Shown here in pieces: positions 41,520 through 52,422 of a DNA stretch of 64,000 nucleotides (the stretch's first letter is position 1; each line of letters opens with the position of its first letter). The position numbers and the translations under genes were made by a program. The notes beneath the pieces were generated by a model. It saw only the letters and a program-made list of their open reading frames with translations. It did no database searches and was not told the DNA's origin. This DNA comes from Pyropia yezoensis (Eukaryota > Rhodophyta > Bangiophyceae > Bangiales > Bangiaceae), in assembly GCA_009829735.1 (NCBI GenBank), contig CM020618.1, forward strand, positions 5,764,882 to 5,828,881, in the 5' to 3' direction.

Positions 41520-42317
41520 CCCCCCGGAGAGCGTTGCCGTCATGCGGCGCACAGCCTTCATGGTGGGGCAGCTCACTTTGCTGTCGAGGTCTTTGTAGAC
41601 TACTTGCGCCTTTTTGGCTTGCTCACGGGTGCCCCCGGCGCCGCCGCCTCCCGTATCAGCGAGGTCGCCGCGGCAATTTGTCACTGCGGAATGGCCCAAG
41701 CAGCAGTGGCCGTGGCTGTCCAGTGGGAAAACTCGTACTGTGTCGCTGCCCGTGCGAGTGTCGGGCGCCCTCCGGCTCGGGAGCGGCCGGTGGCCTGCGA
41801 GCACGTTCCCACGGCCTTGCTCATTGCGTGTCGTGCTGTCTGTCTGCGGCTGCAGAGTTGTGGCCTCGCAGCGGACACGGCGGAAGCCGACCAAGAGCCC
41901 GTGCGGCTGATCTACTCTCTGATGGCGTTCAACGAGGCCGAGGGGCTGTCCGTCGCACTGGCCGAGCTGGCCCTCCGCGCGGTGTGGCAGGACGCCCATC
42001 CCACCGTGCGCGCTGGCTCGCTCGTTTCCGTCGCAGACGCTGCGTGCATGCGGCGCTGCGTGGACGCGGCAATGGCTCCCACAGGCACGGGCACGGGTGC
42101 ACGGCCGTCTGCTGTTTGTATTCCGGCTGACCTAGCCGTTGCCAGTAAGTATCCGGACATGCACCTCGTCTTTGGAGCTGGCACCACCGCGACAGCGGCC
42201 GCTGCCTCGGGAGTGGCTACAGGGCAGCACGTAGAGGCTGCGGCGGTCCCGGAAGCCACTTCGCCTTCCCGTCGCCGGAGTCTGCGCCTGGCCATGCGCA
42301 ACACACGGGGGCGATAG
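41520..42317 (+). pseudogene. Unknown-family ORF, paralogue of the 43028-43939 ORF
   Basis: The frame is open from just after a TAG near 41516 to the stop at 42317. It aligns over most of its length with the minus-strand ORF at 43028-43939: FGLLTGAPGAAASRI / FGLLKGAPGAASSRV, PTALLIACRAVC / PTAMLIACRAAC, NEAEGLSVALAELALRAVWQ / NEADGLAVAVAELSLRAVWQ. It lacks the upstream part of its paralogue (an in-frame stop precedes the homology), so it is probably 5'-truncated. The C-terminal tail is basic. Function unknown. A 23-nt G run follows the stop. It is preceded by dispersed repeat B. Confidence 0.6.
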
Positions 42318-43027
42318 TAGAAGAGAGGGTCGAAAAGACCTCTGGGGGGGGGGGGGGGGGGGGGGGCGATTTCCCATGTCCTACCACTCAGAGCTGCTTT
42401 TTCGATTGTGGAACGCCTCTGTGCCAACACGTGACAACGTTTTCTGTACATGGGGAATGATGTGGGCGGGTAGGAGGCGTGTCTTGCCTTGGGTCTTGGG
42501 TAGATCATTTCCATGCTTCTTGACGCCGTTCTCTCTTGGTCATTTCCTAGGCCGACCGCGCGTCGGCGTTGTGCAGCGTGCCCCCGGCCCACCACCCGGC
42601 CCACCACCTTTACTAAAGACCGTAACGGCCGCGCCCCCTACTCACCAATGCGCGGGGAGGGCCGGAAGACACGTACTTTTTAACCTTCTTGTCCTCGCGC
42701 AGCTACGCGAGCTGCCGCGCCGCACAGGGCGACGCGGTAGACACGTCGGCCTACGCGCACGTGCCCGTGGTGACCCGCTTGGCCGTCACTGCCCTCGTGC
42801 GCTTTGGCATGGGAGCTCCCCACGGGCCGAGGGCGTCTGGGGCGCACCGTGTTCGCACCCCCCATGGACTACGGACGAGAGCCCAGGGACCCGACGAGGC
42901 CATGGCTCCCAGCAGCCGACACGCGATGAAAAACAATTTGTAGAAGAACCACCCGCACAATCCCCGCGGCCACCCGGCACCCGTCGTGCGGACAAAACGG
43001 CCACAAAACGCCGGCTCCGTGGACCAC
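42318..43027. other. No supported gene
   Basis: Contains a 23-nt G run (42344-42366). One short plus-strand stretch (42689-42943) looks protein-like (HVPVVTRLAVTALVRFG) but is unassigned. Confidence 0.4.
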
Positions 43028-43939
43028 CTACGGAGAGAGGTTCGAAAAATAATCCCCCTCGGGATACCCACTCGCACTGAACAAGCCTGTGGGGGGGTCC
43101 AGTGCCGACGCGGGCGGGTCCCCATTGTCTCCGATAGGGGCCTTGGCAGCGTCCACACAGTGTCGCATTGCAGAGACGTCCGCTGCAAACGCTGGTGCCA
43201 CATGTGCCACCGGCGGGTGCGCGTCTTGCCACACCGCCCGGAGGGAGAGCTCTGCAACCGCAACGGCGAGCCCGTCGGCCTCGTTGAGTGCCACCACAGA
43301 AGAGATCAGCCGCAGGGGCTCTTCGTCGGCGGCCGCCCCTTGGGGTGTCAGGCCCGATCCCTGCAGGCAGCCACAAGCGGCCCTACAGGCAATGAGCATG
43401 GCAGTCGGTACAAACTGGGCGGCCACAGGCTCTGGCCGCGCCGCCAGCCGGGGGTTGTTGAGACGGCCAGGAACGGAGTACGTGTTGTCCCATCCAAGCG
43501 CAATAAAGATCGCCGCCGCAGCCATTCCGCTGCGGCTCCTCCCTGCCGTGAAGTCGTTGACGCGGGAGGACGCGGCGCCGGGGGCGCCCTTCAGCAGGCC
43601 AAAATACCGCAGGACGAGCACGAAAGACTCGACGGCCCCGTGCAAAGCGCCGCCATTGGCGGTTTGCATGGACCGACGCGGCATGCTCACGACGAGAACC
43701 GCCCGCCCGCCGCGCAGGGACAGTGCACACAAGGAAGGGTACGAGGGACAGGGGACAAGGCTACAATGCCAAGAGGGATAATCCAGCAGGATGATCGCGT
43801 CCGTCGTCTCGCCTTGCACCCTGTTGGCACGCCAGTCGCCGGTCGACTCTTTCGCCAAGAATTCTTCCATTCCGAGCCACGTCAGAGTTTGTATTCCCAT
43901 TGGCTGAATAGAGCACCGGACTGGCAGTCGCCCCACCAA
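43028..43939 (-). CDS. Unknown-family protein, paralogue of the 41520-42317 ORF
   Basis: 303 codons from the first ATG; Met codons 13 and 23 codons later are also possible starts. It is an ordinary globular sequence: a hydrophobic strand then DYPSWH (AIILLDYPSWHC), then LRGGRAVLVVSMPR, which together resemble strand-loop elements of a Rossmann-type fold. The C-terminal half is shared with the paralogue, including LNEADGLAVAVAEL and RAVWQDAHPPV. The D-x2-SW pattern recalls VDTSWAW in the ParB-like ORF, but this is too short to claim homology. Conservation of two diverged copies in opposite orientation argues the frame is real. Function unknown. Confidence 0.6.
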   Translation of the reverse strand: MVGRLPVRCSIQPMGIQTLTWLGMEEFLAKESTGDWRANRVQGETTDAIILLDYPSWHCSLVPCPSYPSLCALSLRGGRAVLVVSMPRRSMQTANGGALHGAVESFVLVLRYFGLLKGAPGAASSRVNDFTAGRSRSGMAAAAIFIALGWDNTYSVPGRLNNPRLAARPEPVAAQFVPTAMLIACRAACGCLQGSGLTPQGAAADEEPLRLISSVVALNEADGLAVAVAELSLRAVWQDAHPPVAHVAPAFAADVSAMRHCVDAAKAPIGDNGDPPASALDPPTGLFSASGYPEGDYFSNLSP

Positions 43940-45349
43940 TCCCAGCCGCAGTCTCCTTGGCCCAATTTTCCACAGAGGGTGCTTGTAGCCTGACCGCGGA
44001 CGACTACTTGCTGCACCATTCTACATGGCCGTCCCGCGCTCGCCCTGTTGCCGGCTATGTATACGCTGTACAGTCAATATCCACTTGTATGGCACCCTTG
44101 CCCACTTTGTTGTCCCCCCTCCCATGCAAGACATTCGACGGCTGCGTCCTGCCATTGACGACTGGGCCCCGACCGCCTTGGCCACCGCCTCCGTTCCATA
44201 CGCCCCCCTTTCTCTCCCTCCATCCCCAGCACCCCCTTTTTTTTTTTTATGTGCTGCGTTGACGGAGGGGGGGGGGGGGGAGTAGCGCTGGGGGTGCGCC
44301 CGCACCCGCCCCACTTCGAACGCCCCCCCCACCCCCGCTTCCCCCCTCGCCAGTGTGGCGCCCCCTGCTGCTGTCCTGTTTCGACCGCGCGCTGTCGCTC
44401 CGTCATGCCCTGCTCCGTCCCCGTGACGGGTGCCACGGCAGGGGACGCCGTGGTCGACTCTTCGCGCGCACCCCCCTCCCCTCGCTCCGCATTGCGTCGC
44501 GACTACCATTAGCAGCGGCGCGTGTGCTCTGCCAGTTATGCCCGAGCGCCTTGCTGAGGGCAGCGGGTTCCGTGGCGGTGGGTGGCTACCCGCCGCCCCA
44601 CCAGGCACCCCCTGCAGTACACACCCCGCCAGAGGGCTACTCAGCGTGGTGGGCTACTCAACGGTGGTGGCGGTGGAGGCGAAGGCCGTGGAGGCTGCGG
44701 CGACGCTGGTGCCGTCGCGGGCGTCATCGTTGCGGCACCGAGCGGGGCCGGCGCGTTGGGGAAGAGCACCCTCGACTCCTTTGACTTCTGGGAAGGAAGA
44801 AGGGAGAGGGGACGGCGCGGGAGGGGGTCGGGGGGGGGGGGGGGGGGGGGGGGGGGACGTGGCCCCACTGCTCCCCCGCGGGTCAGCGCTGGGCATGGCG
44901 GCCGCGGCCTTCCAGCCCCTACCCACCGGGTACGGTCGCGGACCTGCTGCGCCAACCACGCGCCCCGGAAAAGCCAGTGGCGGCAGCCGCCCCCCCCTTT
45001 CTCGTTTCTTGGCGATGTGCTGGCGCGTGGCCGGGCACATAGCGCCTCCGTACCGCTGCACAATCACAGCTGTGGCGGGGGCTAGCGGGTGCCCCTGCCG
45101 GCGGCGCTGTCCCTGGCGTGGCCCCTCTCTCCCTTAGCAATGCCGGTGACGGGAAGTGCCACCTCCGTCCGCGCGCGGCAGTGTGCGGCGATGGATCGGG
45201 GTGGCAGGGCAGAGGCGTTCACCCGCCCTGTGTGCCAGGTGTCCACTTTGGCGCCTTTGCTCTTTAGAGAGAGGGGCGGTTCTCCCGACACCTTCCCTAC
45301 CGCGTCGCCCTTTTTCGCACGCGCATGGCGCCTGTGCCTGTTCTGCCAC
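43940..45349. other. No supported gene; 27-nt poly-G
   Basis: A pure G run of 27 nt lies at 44830-44856. ORFs are compositionally biased, with frames interrupted at the homopolymers. Confidence 0.45.
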
Positions 45350-45940
45350 CCCTTGCCCGCATTGTGGCCGCGCGGCCGCTTGCGGAGTCGCCCACGGCAA
45401 AGTCTTTCGCGGGCGGGGCTGGCCGGATCCCGCCCGTGCCGGATCGCCGCATATGCATTATGCGTGCACCGGCCGCCCGGGACGTAGCAGTCAGTGGTGG
45501 CGACAAAACTTATATCATTTAGAATTTCGGCAATCCTTCTTTCAATGATAGTTCCACTGATAGTTCAGTCTCGCGACCGTAAGACGGTTCGGCCCCCGGG
45601 GTGGCGGGAGGGAAACCCCGTCACCGCAAACAGCACGAGCAACACGAGCAGCGCGAGCAACACATGCAGCGCCAGGGAGGGCCTCTGGAATTGGTCCAAT
45701 CTGGATTTTAAAGTACCATGCACTTCACGGCGTTTAATTGTTGTTGTCACTACACAGGCACAGGCCTGAGCCGCGTCACGCGTGACTGTCAGTGCGACGG
45801 TCGGCGCGCGAATTTTTCCGCACTCGCCCAGACCCCCCCGGTCCCCCCGCGCCACGCTCCACACCCACCACCACCCACCCACCGACACTCCGCCTTGCCC
45901 CCCTTCCCCCACCCCCCTCCTCGCTCGACCGGGCGTTGTT
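45350..45940. repeat. Dispersed repeat, copy C
   Basis: Matches copy B from GGCAAAGTCTTTC through CCGCATATGCATTATGCG, the AGTCTCG block, CACGAGCAACACGAGC, GGCCTGAGCCGCGTCACGC and the C-rich tract. It ends about 80 bp before the ATG of the degraded ParB-like ORF at 46021. Confidence 0.85.
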
Positions 45941-46020
45941 GACGACCACCCCCCGCTCAGGCCACCCGACCCGATCATCGTTTGCCGCCCATTCCAGTTG
46001 TGCTGCCGCGGACGTCCGTC

Positions 46021-46695
46021 ATGGACAGATCGGATCGCGCTTTTCCCCGCCCCGCCAGCGTGGCCGATCCGTGCCCCTCCGACTTGACAGACGACGACCA
46101 TGACGTGCGGGCGAGCGCCGTCCACGTTGGCGATATGATCGTGGACGACAGCGGTGCGTCGCTCGCGGAACGCGGGCGCACTGACGCGCAGGGTGCTGAA
46201 GAGGTGGTGGTGGAGAACGGGGTCAACGCGACACCGTCGATGGGTGCCGACGGAGCCGCCACCGCACGGGTTCCCCATCACCTGGCGCGCTCGTCGCTGG
46301 TGCTCCAAGACGTTACGCTGGGGACGTTGCCGATCACCACTCACGTGGATGCTGCCGCCAGGCAGCCCGCCGACCCAGCCTACCACGACCAGTTTCACCA
46401 GCCGGGCTACTGTTGGCATCCGCGCTCCGTGCGCGTGGTGCTTGACATGGACGCCGCCACCACAAGCAGCAGCGTCGTGTGGGGGCCTTACGGTATCGCC
46501 TCTCGTCGTCGTGGGCCTCTGCCTGCCACGGTAGGTGCACGTGCACTTTCGGAGGTGGCTCCCCGCCGTCGCCACGTGGGGCGTGGACACCCCATCGACG
46601 CAGCACGCGACGGCGACGGAGATGGCCGCCGCGAGCAGCACTGGATGGTCGTCAATGGGTACCGCCGCTTCTTCGCACTCCTGCTAGTGCTCTGA
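46021..46695 (+). pseudogene. Degraded, truncated ParB-like ORF
   Basis: 224 codons from the ATG at 46021. It follows the N-terminal layout of the ParB-like ORF at 33225-37013: an acidic N-terminus, LVLQDVTLGTLPI (compare SVSLRDIDMLGEG), QFHQPGYCWHPRSVRVVL (compare QFKQTGYCWVTGSLRVC), a low-complexity insert, then HWMVVNGYRRFFAL (compare YWLIDGYHRFTAL). It stops a few residues later, so the rest of the domain is missing. The key DGxHR is changed to NGYRR. It may be a decayed copy or a short non-catalytic relative. Dispersed repeat C lies immediately upstream. Confidence 0.55.
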
Positions 46696-46764
46696 TGCAC
46701 AGGCGTGCTGCATTTGCCGCCAACGAGTGCGAAGAATGACGGATTTCTCGTTGTAGCGTTTGTC

Positions 46765-46916
46765 AATCGCGGGTTTTGTTTTGAGTGTGTGTACGACAGA
46801 TACGGGGTTGAGGCGGGCCACCGAGCTGTGCCGTCCTCTCAATCGCGGGTTTTGTTTGCGTGTGTGTACGAAAGATACGCGGTTGAGGGGGGCCACCGAG
46901 CCGTGCCGTGCTCGAC
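46765..46916. repeat. 76-bp tandem duplication
   Basis: Two diverged copies (46765-46840 and 46841-46916), each starting AATCGCGGGTTTTGTTT and ending near CCACCGAGC(T/C)GTGCCGT. Confidence 0.9.
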
Positions 46917-48149
46917 AGCGATCCTTTTGCCCCCCCACTCGCGTGCCTCGCCCCGTCTCACCGGCGCATACCCGTACAGGAGCCCGGCCCACGCGACGAC
47001 TTTCATACCCCGCGCCAGTCCTCGCACCCAAAACCGCCCCATGCCTCCCCCCCGTCCCCGACCCCCCCCTCCGCGCCTCCACCGCCGCCTCCCGCAGAAT
47101 CTCGGTAATTTTTCCGGTCGTGCAGGCGCAGGCCCCTAAGCACAGCCCTGACGCGGTGGAGTGGAAAAAGGACACCACCTTCCGAGACAGCGTGGCGCCC
47201 ACCGCCCTGGCCCTGGGCAGACGCTCTACCCGACGGGGAACGTTGTCCAACATGGCCGCCCGGTTGAAGGCGGTACCTAACAAACAGCCAGTCAGCAAGC
47301 CCCCCCGCGCCCTCTCTCCGCGACGAACGCACGCTCGCACGCTCGCTTGCTCGCTTGCTCGGTCGCTCGCCCGCACGCCCGCACGCCCGCCCGCACGCAC
47401 GCGCACGCGGCGGCGAGCCGTGACGGTCCCGGGCTTGCTGCCACCATCGCCGCCAGCACCAGCACCACCAACCCCCCCTCCCCCCGGCCTGTAGCTGCCC
47501 TCCAGCCATGCACAGGCCCTCGCAAGCCGCGCGGAAGGAGGCGCGAGGCGGGAGGGAGGCTGGCGGCGAGTCGGAGGGAACCAGGTGCGGCGTTGGCCGC
47601 CCCGCCACCCCCCCTCCCCCCCCCCCTCCCCCCACGGGCGACATAGTCCAGCAGGAGGAGGCCGCCGCCCTGCGCGGGCTCGTCGGCGACAGCAGAGGCT
47701 CGCCCGCCAGCCCGGTGGGACACAGCGCGGCTGGCCGCCTGGCTGGCCGCCCGGTTCGACGCCGCGCCCTCACCCCCACCGCAGGTGCCCGAGATGATTG
47801 TGGCCAGCTCCTTGCCCACCACCACCCTCGCAGCTCTGCCGAGATCCTTCTGCTGCCGTCGCTCCTGCCGCTGCCGCTGCCGCCACGGCGCCAAAGCCAA
47901 TGCCGTGCGCACGGCGGCGGGGTATTACGGCGGGGCGCCGCGCCCTTGCGGTCACCCGCGCGGCATGATGAGCCCCCCCGCGGCGGCCAACGCGGCCAAG
48001 GCGACCGGAGGCAGGGGCGGGGGGGGCGGCGGCGGCTCGTTGGCGTCTGCGTCGGCCGCGGCATCCGTCTCCATTGGTGGCGGCAGAGGCAGAGGCGGCG
48101 GCGGTGGCGGCGGCGGAGGCGGTGGTGTCGGGGACCCCCCGCCCTCAAT
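46917..48149. other. No supported gene; simple repeats
   Basis: A (CGCT/CGCC)-type simple repeat lies at about 47329-47408, with Gly/Pro-rich ORFs on both strands. Part of this could be the eroded 5' half of the copia element that follows, but I see no gag or integrase motif. Confidence 0.4.
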
Positions 48150-50195
48150 TATGTCCACTGCGCGGCGACGGCGACGCCGCTGTGGTACACTGGCACGGAT
48201 GAGCCGCGCTCCCTGTGCAACGCGGGTGGGGTGCGGCTGCACAAGGGGACGCTCGCGCTGAGGCGGGTGCCGCCGCCCGGGGGGGGCTCCCGCTACACGA
48301 CCGTCCGCGGGCCGGGCGCGAGACTCTCGCCGCCGCCGCCTCTGCCGCGGCGGCCGCCGCGTCGTCATCGGGGGAGGGGGTGGTGGGGGAATGGAGGGGA
48401 CGAGGGCGGGGGACGGCGTGGAGGCGGCCCGTCGTCATCATCGTCCAGGGGGTGGGGGGGGGGGGGGGGGGGCGGCGGCACGGTCGCCGCGGCTGGCGCG
48501 GCGAGCCGCGGCGAGCAGCTGCTGTGCAAAGTGCACCAGGCCGGCAGCGAGGCCTTGCGCCACCGCAATCACGTGCCGGAGATGCCCGGACTTACCAACG
48601 AGCACGCGTCCGTCCACCTCACCGTGGACGTGCCGCCGGGCGACGCCCGCCTTAATACCGCCCGGTTTAGGACTGCCGCCCGCAAGGAAGCGGAGGGGTT
48701 GCAGGACCGTGGCGCCTTCCGCAAGACTTAGCGGTGTGACCTGCCGCCGGGTGCCAACGTCATCAAGGGCCGCTTCGTCTTCACCCTCAAGGAGTTCAAC
48801 ACCCCCGAGGAGCAGCCCAAGGCACGTGACGTGGCGCAGGGCCAGTCGGACAAGGCCAAGGCCTTCGTAGTGCACAGCTCCTCGACGCTGCGACAACGCT
48901 CCACCCGTATCATCCTATCGACCTCAATCAGCAACGACTACCGCATTTTTTTCCACGATATCACCCAGGCCTACCTTCAGAGTCAGGAGGGGTTCACGCG
49001 GGAAATTTACCTTGACCCGCGCCCAGCCGACCGGGGGCTGTTCGGCCTGGCCGACGATGAGGTACTTCTCCTCATCCTTCCCTTGTACGGCATTTGTGAC
49101 GCGGGGAATACTGGGGTGACACAATGTCGACCCAACTCCGTGGCGACTTGGGGATGGTTCCCCTCATCTCCGACCCCGCTATGTTCGCCAAGCGGGCCAC
49201 CACTGCAATGCTCCAGGGCATGACCGGCGCCTTCGTGGACGACCTGTTCAACGGCGGCGACGAGAGCGCTTCCAGGAGCTGACCAAGAAGACCCTGGCCA
49301 GATTCCAAGCCAAGGAGCGCAAATGGGACAACGGTGCATATGTCTGCGTCCGGCTGGCGCAGTGGCCAAGCCGACCAAGCACTTTCGCGGCCGGCCAGCT
49401 GGAGTACGTGGACAACCTCTCCATGCTGGCCATCGCGGCGTCGTTTAGGGAGTTTGTCTCCTCCCGGGCCAGCTTGGCCTGGATGGCGCATACGCGGCCG
49501 GACCTGGCCTGCGGTATCAACCAGCTGGTGCACATTAGCGAGGCGGGATAAGGTCGTGCGGCGATCAAGTCGTACAACAACTTCGTTGAGCGCGCCAAGG
49601 TCAACCGCGATCGCGTCCTGTCCTACAAGCCCCTTGACATCAAGACACTGCGCATCCGCGCGTACGCTGACGCATCCTTCGCCACCAATGCCGACTACTC
49701 CTCGCAAATTGGCTACCTCATCTTGCTGTGAGACGCGACGGGCAACTCCCACGTGCTGAGTTTTGGTAGCCGCAAGAGCCGGCGCATCGTGCGCTCTGCC
49801 ATGGCGGGTGAAGTCGTCGCATTCACCGCCTGCCTCGACGAGGCCTTCAATCTGCGTGACGACCTGAAGCAGTTGCGCAACTGCCACATCCCCCTTAACA
49901 ACTTCATCGACTCGAAGCAGATGTCTGACGTGATCACCCGCACTTCCCACCCGACAGAGCAGCGTTTCCTCATCGATGTCGCTGCCGCCCGGGGGGCACA
50001 CTATCGACAGGACATGTCTAACGTTGGGCTCGTCCAAGGCAAGGACAACATGGCAGACGGCCTTACCAAGGCCAAGTCTAACGATGCCCTCGAACGCTTC
50101 CTGGGCACTGGCGTCGACGACACGCCAGTTGAGCAGTGGATCATCCGTGCCCCGCTGGCCTCCACGCCCCGTCCGACCACGGGGCCGGGGGGAGT
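48150..50195 (+). pseudogene. Ty1/copia-type pol remnant (RT and RNase H)
   Basis: Plus-strand fragments in shifting frames: copia RT features (VIKGRFVFTLKEFN, KARDVAQGQ, HDITQAYLQSQ, LPLYGICDAGN), the active-site strand as FVDD (near 49240, in another frame), then RNase H (RAYADASFATNADYSSQIGY, SRKSRRIVRSAMAGEV, GKDNMADGLTKAK). In-frame stops lie near 48729 (TAG), 49549 (TAA) and 49729 (TGA), and there are frameshifts near 49110 and 49262. The part before about 48530 is less certain. The element is dead. Confidence 0.85.
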
Positions 50196-50290
50196 GTGAG
50201 ACCGCCCGCACGTGCCTCTGGCCGTCACATCTGTTGGTGTGACGGCCAAGGCGATTTCCTGGCGGGACGAGCGGCAGGATATCTAATCCT
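50196..50290 (+). repeat. Possible 3' LTR start of the copia remnant, with hairpin
   Basis: A purine-rich GGGGCCGGGGGGAG precedes TGTGAGACC at about 50195, as expected for a polypurine tract and LTR start. A perfect 11-bp stem, TGGCCGTCACA (50219-50229) with TGTGACGGCCA (50238-50248) and an 8-nt loop, lies just inside. I could not find the LTR end or a 5' partner. Confidence 0.45.
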
Positions 50291-52422
50291 TGCCGGCGTG
50301 GTCGAACGGGAGGTGATTCTGGTGGCGCCAGCCTGCCTACGTTGGTGCCAGTGCACGGTAGATACCGCAGTGCCGCGCTGACATTGGCCCGCCACCGTGC
50401 ACTGCCCTGTGCGGGGCTGCTGGGAGGGGGACTCCCACGAGTGCGCACGAGAGAGGGGTGGCGGATCCTGTGTGCTTTATGAGTGACCCGACAGACGCCG
50501 CGGGCAGTCGGCCGGCCTCTGGACAGGCCTTATCTCAGAAGTACACATACATATAGTATTGTTTGCCTCTGGGATACGGGCTGTCACGCCTTCTTCACGC
50601 TTCACCTGTAGCGACCAGACTTCCCACAGGTGTGCGGCACTTGCCGGAATTCGTTCCTGAGGAACACTGCGCGGAGTGAGGCGTGGCGAGATTCCGTGCG
50701 GGTGGCCCAATCCACTGGGCCGCGTCGACGGGCGCCCCCCGCCCCCGCCTTCTCCCGGGCCTTCCCCACGCCCGCCGCCGCCGCCGCCGCCACCACCACT
50801 GGTGGGGAGGGGGCGGCCGCCCGCCGCGGCCACGCAGCCGGGGGGGGCCGGCGCGGGCCGCGGTGCCGTGGCGACACGCCCCGCCGATGCTACCGCTGCC
50901 ACCGCCGTCCGCAACGTGTGGGGGGGGCGGTCGACGCCGTGGCGGCGGCGGCGGCGGCGGCGGCGCGCCGTCGGCAGTGGTCGGTGGTGGGGTTGGTGGT
51001 GGTGGTGGTGGAGGTGGGGGTGGTGCTGCTGCTGATGGGTGGGGGCGGAGGCCAGCCGACTCCGTTGCCGCCTCCACAGCCACCGCTGCCGCCACGCCGC
51101 CACGCCGCCACGCCGCCACGCCGCCACGCCACCACGCCGCCACGCCGCCACCGCGGCGCGGAGCCGCCACGCGGTGCCAGCTGGTGCACAACTTTTCAGC
51201 CTGAGCTGGCGATCGCGGTCGGCACCGCGTCGGCGGCGTCGGCCGCGGACCGTTTCCTGCGGACAATAACCCGGTTTTTTTGCTGGTTATTTGGCCCAGG
51301 AAATACGCATTGCAGGCCAGGAAACGCCCAGGAAACGCTCTCAATGTGACAACGAATCGATTACGGAACGCCGTTGAGAGTACTGTACACCAGAGCAGAG
51401 AACATGACGTATGCTGTCCTCGGGAGCATCTGTGATGTAAGAACGCGGCAGTGACGCCACTATCCAGCACTGACGGTTCGGTTGCACAGAACGTCTCGGA
51501 TGCGCTCCCGAGAAACGCCCCGACTCGACGCCGGGCTGTCCGGACGCGGCGGGACGCGCATATGTCGAGCAGACACCCGGGCGTTTCGGGCTCGGGCTTT
51601 CGTCAGGTTCAGATCCGGCGAGATGCTGCAGGCGAAGCGGCAGGAGCATCCAGATTGCGTCTGGTTGACAGTAAATAGTTCAATGGACAGGATGACTTGT
51701 AGGCACCTCTCTTCGTCATGAACTTCACTTAGATGAGACTACCTTTCCTGTCCAGTATATCCACGAATGGGACCATTCTAACTTCTATAGACTGGGGCGG
51801 GAGCTGACTTAAACGGCATGCTTAGGGAAAGACTTGTGCCTAATACATGCATTGAATGATATAGTGTTCCCCGGGGGCTCAACCATCCTTTCCCCACCCG
51901 GGTAACTCTGAGGGCTCTATCGTCATGCGCCACATATACAACTGTGACATACATCGAACGCATTTATTTTGTTTTTACAACTGCACCCTGATTTATCACC
52001 GTTCCATATATTCGAGTGAAAGGACCACCCTGCTGGGAGAGCCTTTCCCAAGACAGACGAGATAGATAGGTGTGTAAATATGTAGCCCCAATTGCGCTGG
52101 ACTTGGTGGTCCCCCTCTCTTGAGCTTCATGCAGAGGCAAGATTTAGCATGCTGACTCCGAATAAGACGTCCCTAATCCCCTAATGCGGGACGTTGCTCC
52201 TCCCCGCTGGAAGAGAGAACTACCTATGTACCACCCGTGCCGCGTGCGTCCGCTCCGACCGCGCCACTCCGATTGCGTGCCCGCCCCCGACGCCCCGCCT
52301 GGTCGTCCCGGGCGACCCCTGCTGAGCTGCCCCACTGCGCACTTTTTTTTTTCTCCCCCTCCTCTCCCCTTCTTGCTTCTTTCCCGCTGGTGAGGCTGAC
52401 GGTAGCCGCCACGGCATCCGAC
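50291..52422. other. No supported gene; GC minisatellite; AT-richer stretch
   Basis: A 9-bp minisatellite (CCACGCCGC units) lies at about 51091-51152. The segment 51690-52180 is clearly less GC-rich than its surroundings and has no long ORF. Nothing else recognised. Confidence 0.45.
51091..51152. repeat. 9-bp minisatellite
   Basis: About seven imperfect CCACGCCGC units, one with an A substitution. Confidence 0.85.

Noticed and set aside
44430..45137. 235-codon plus-strand ORF
   Set aside because: Crosses a 27-nt G run, has no motif, and overlapping frames are equally open.
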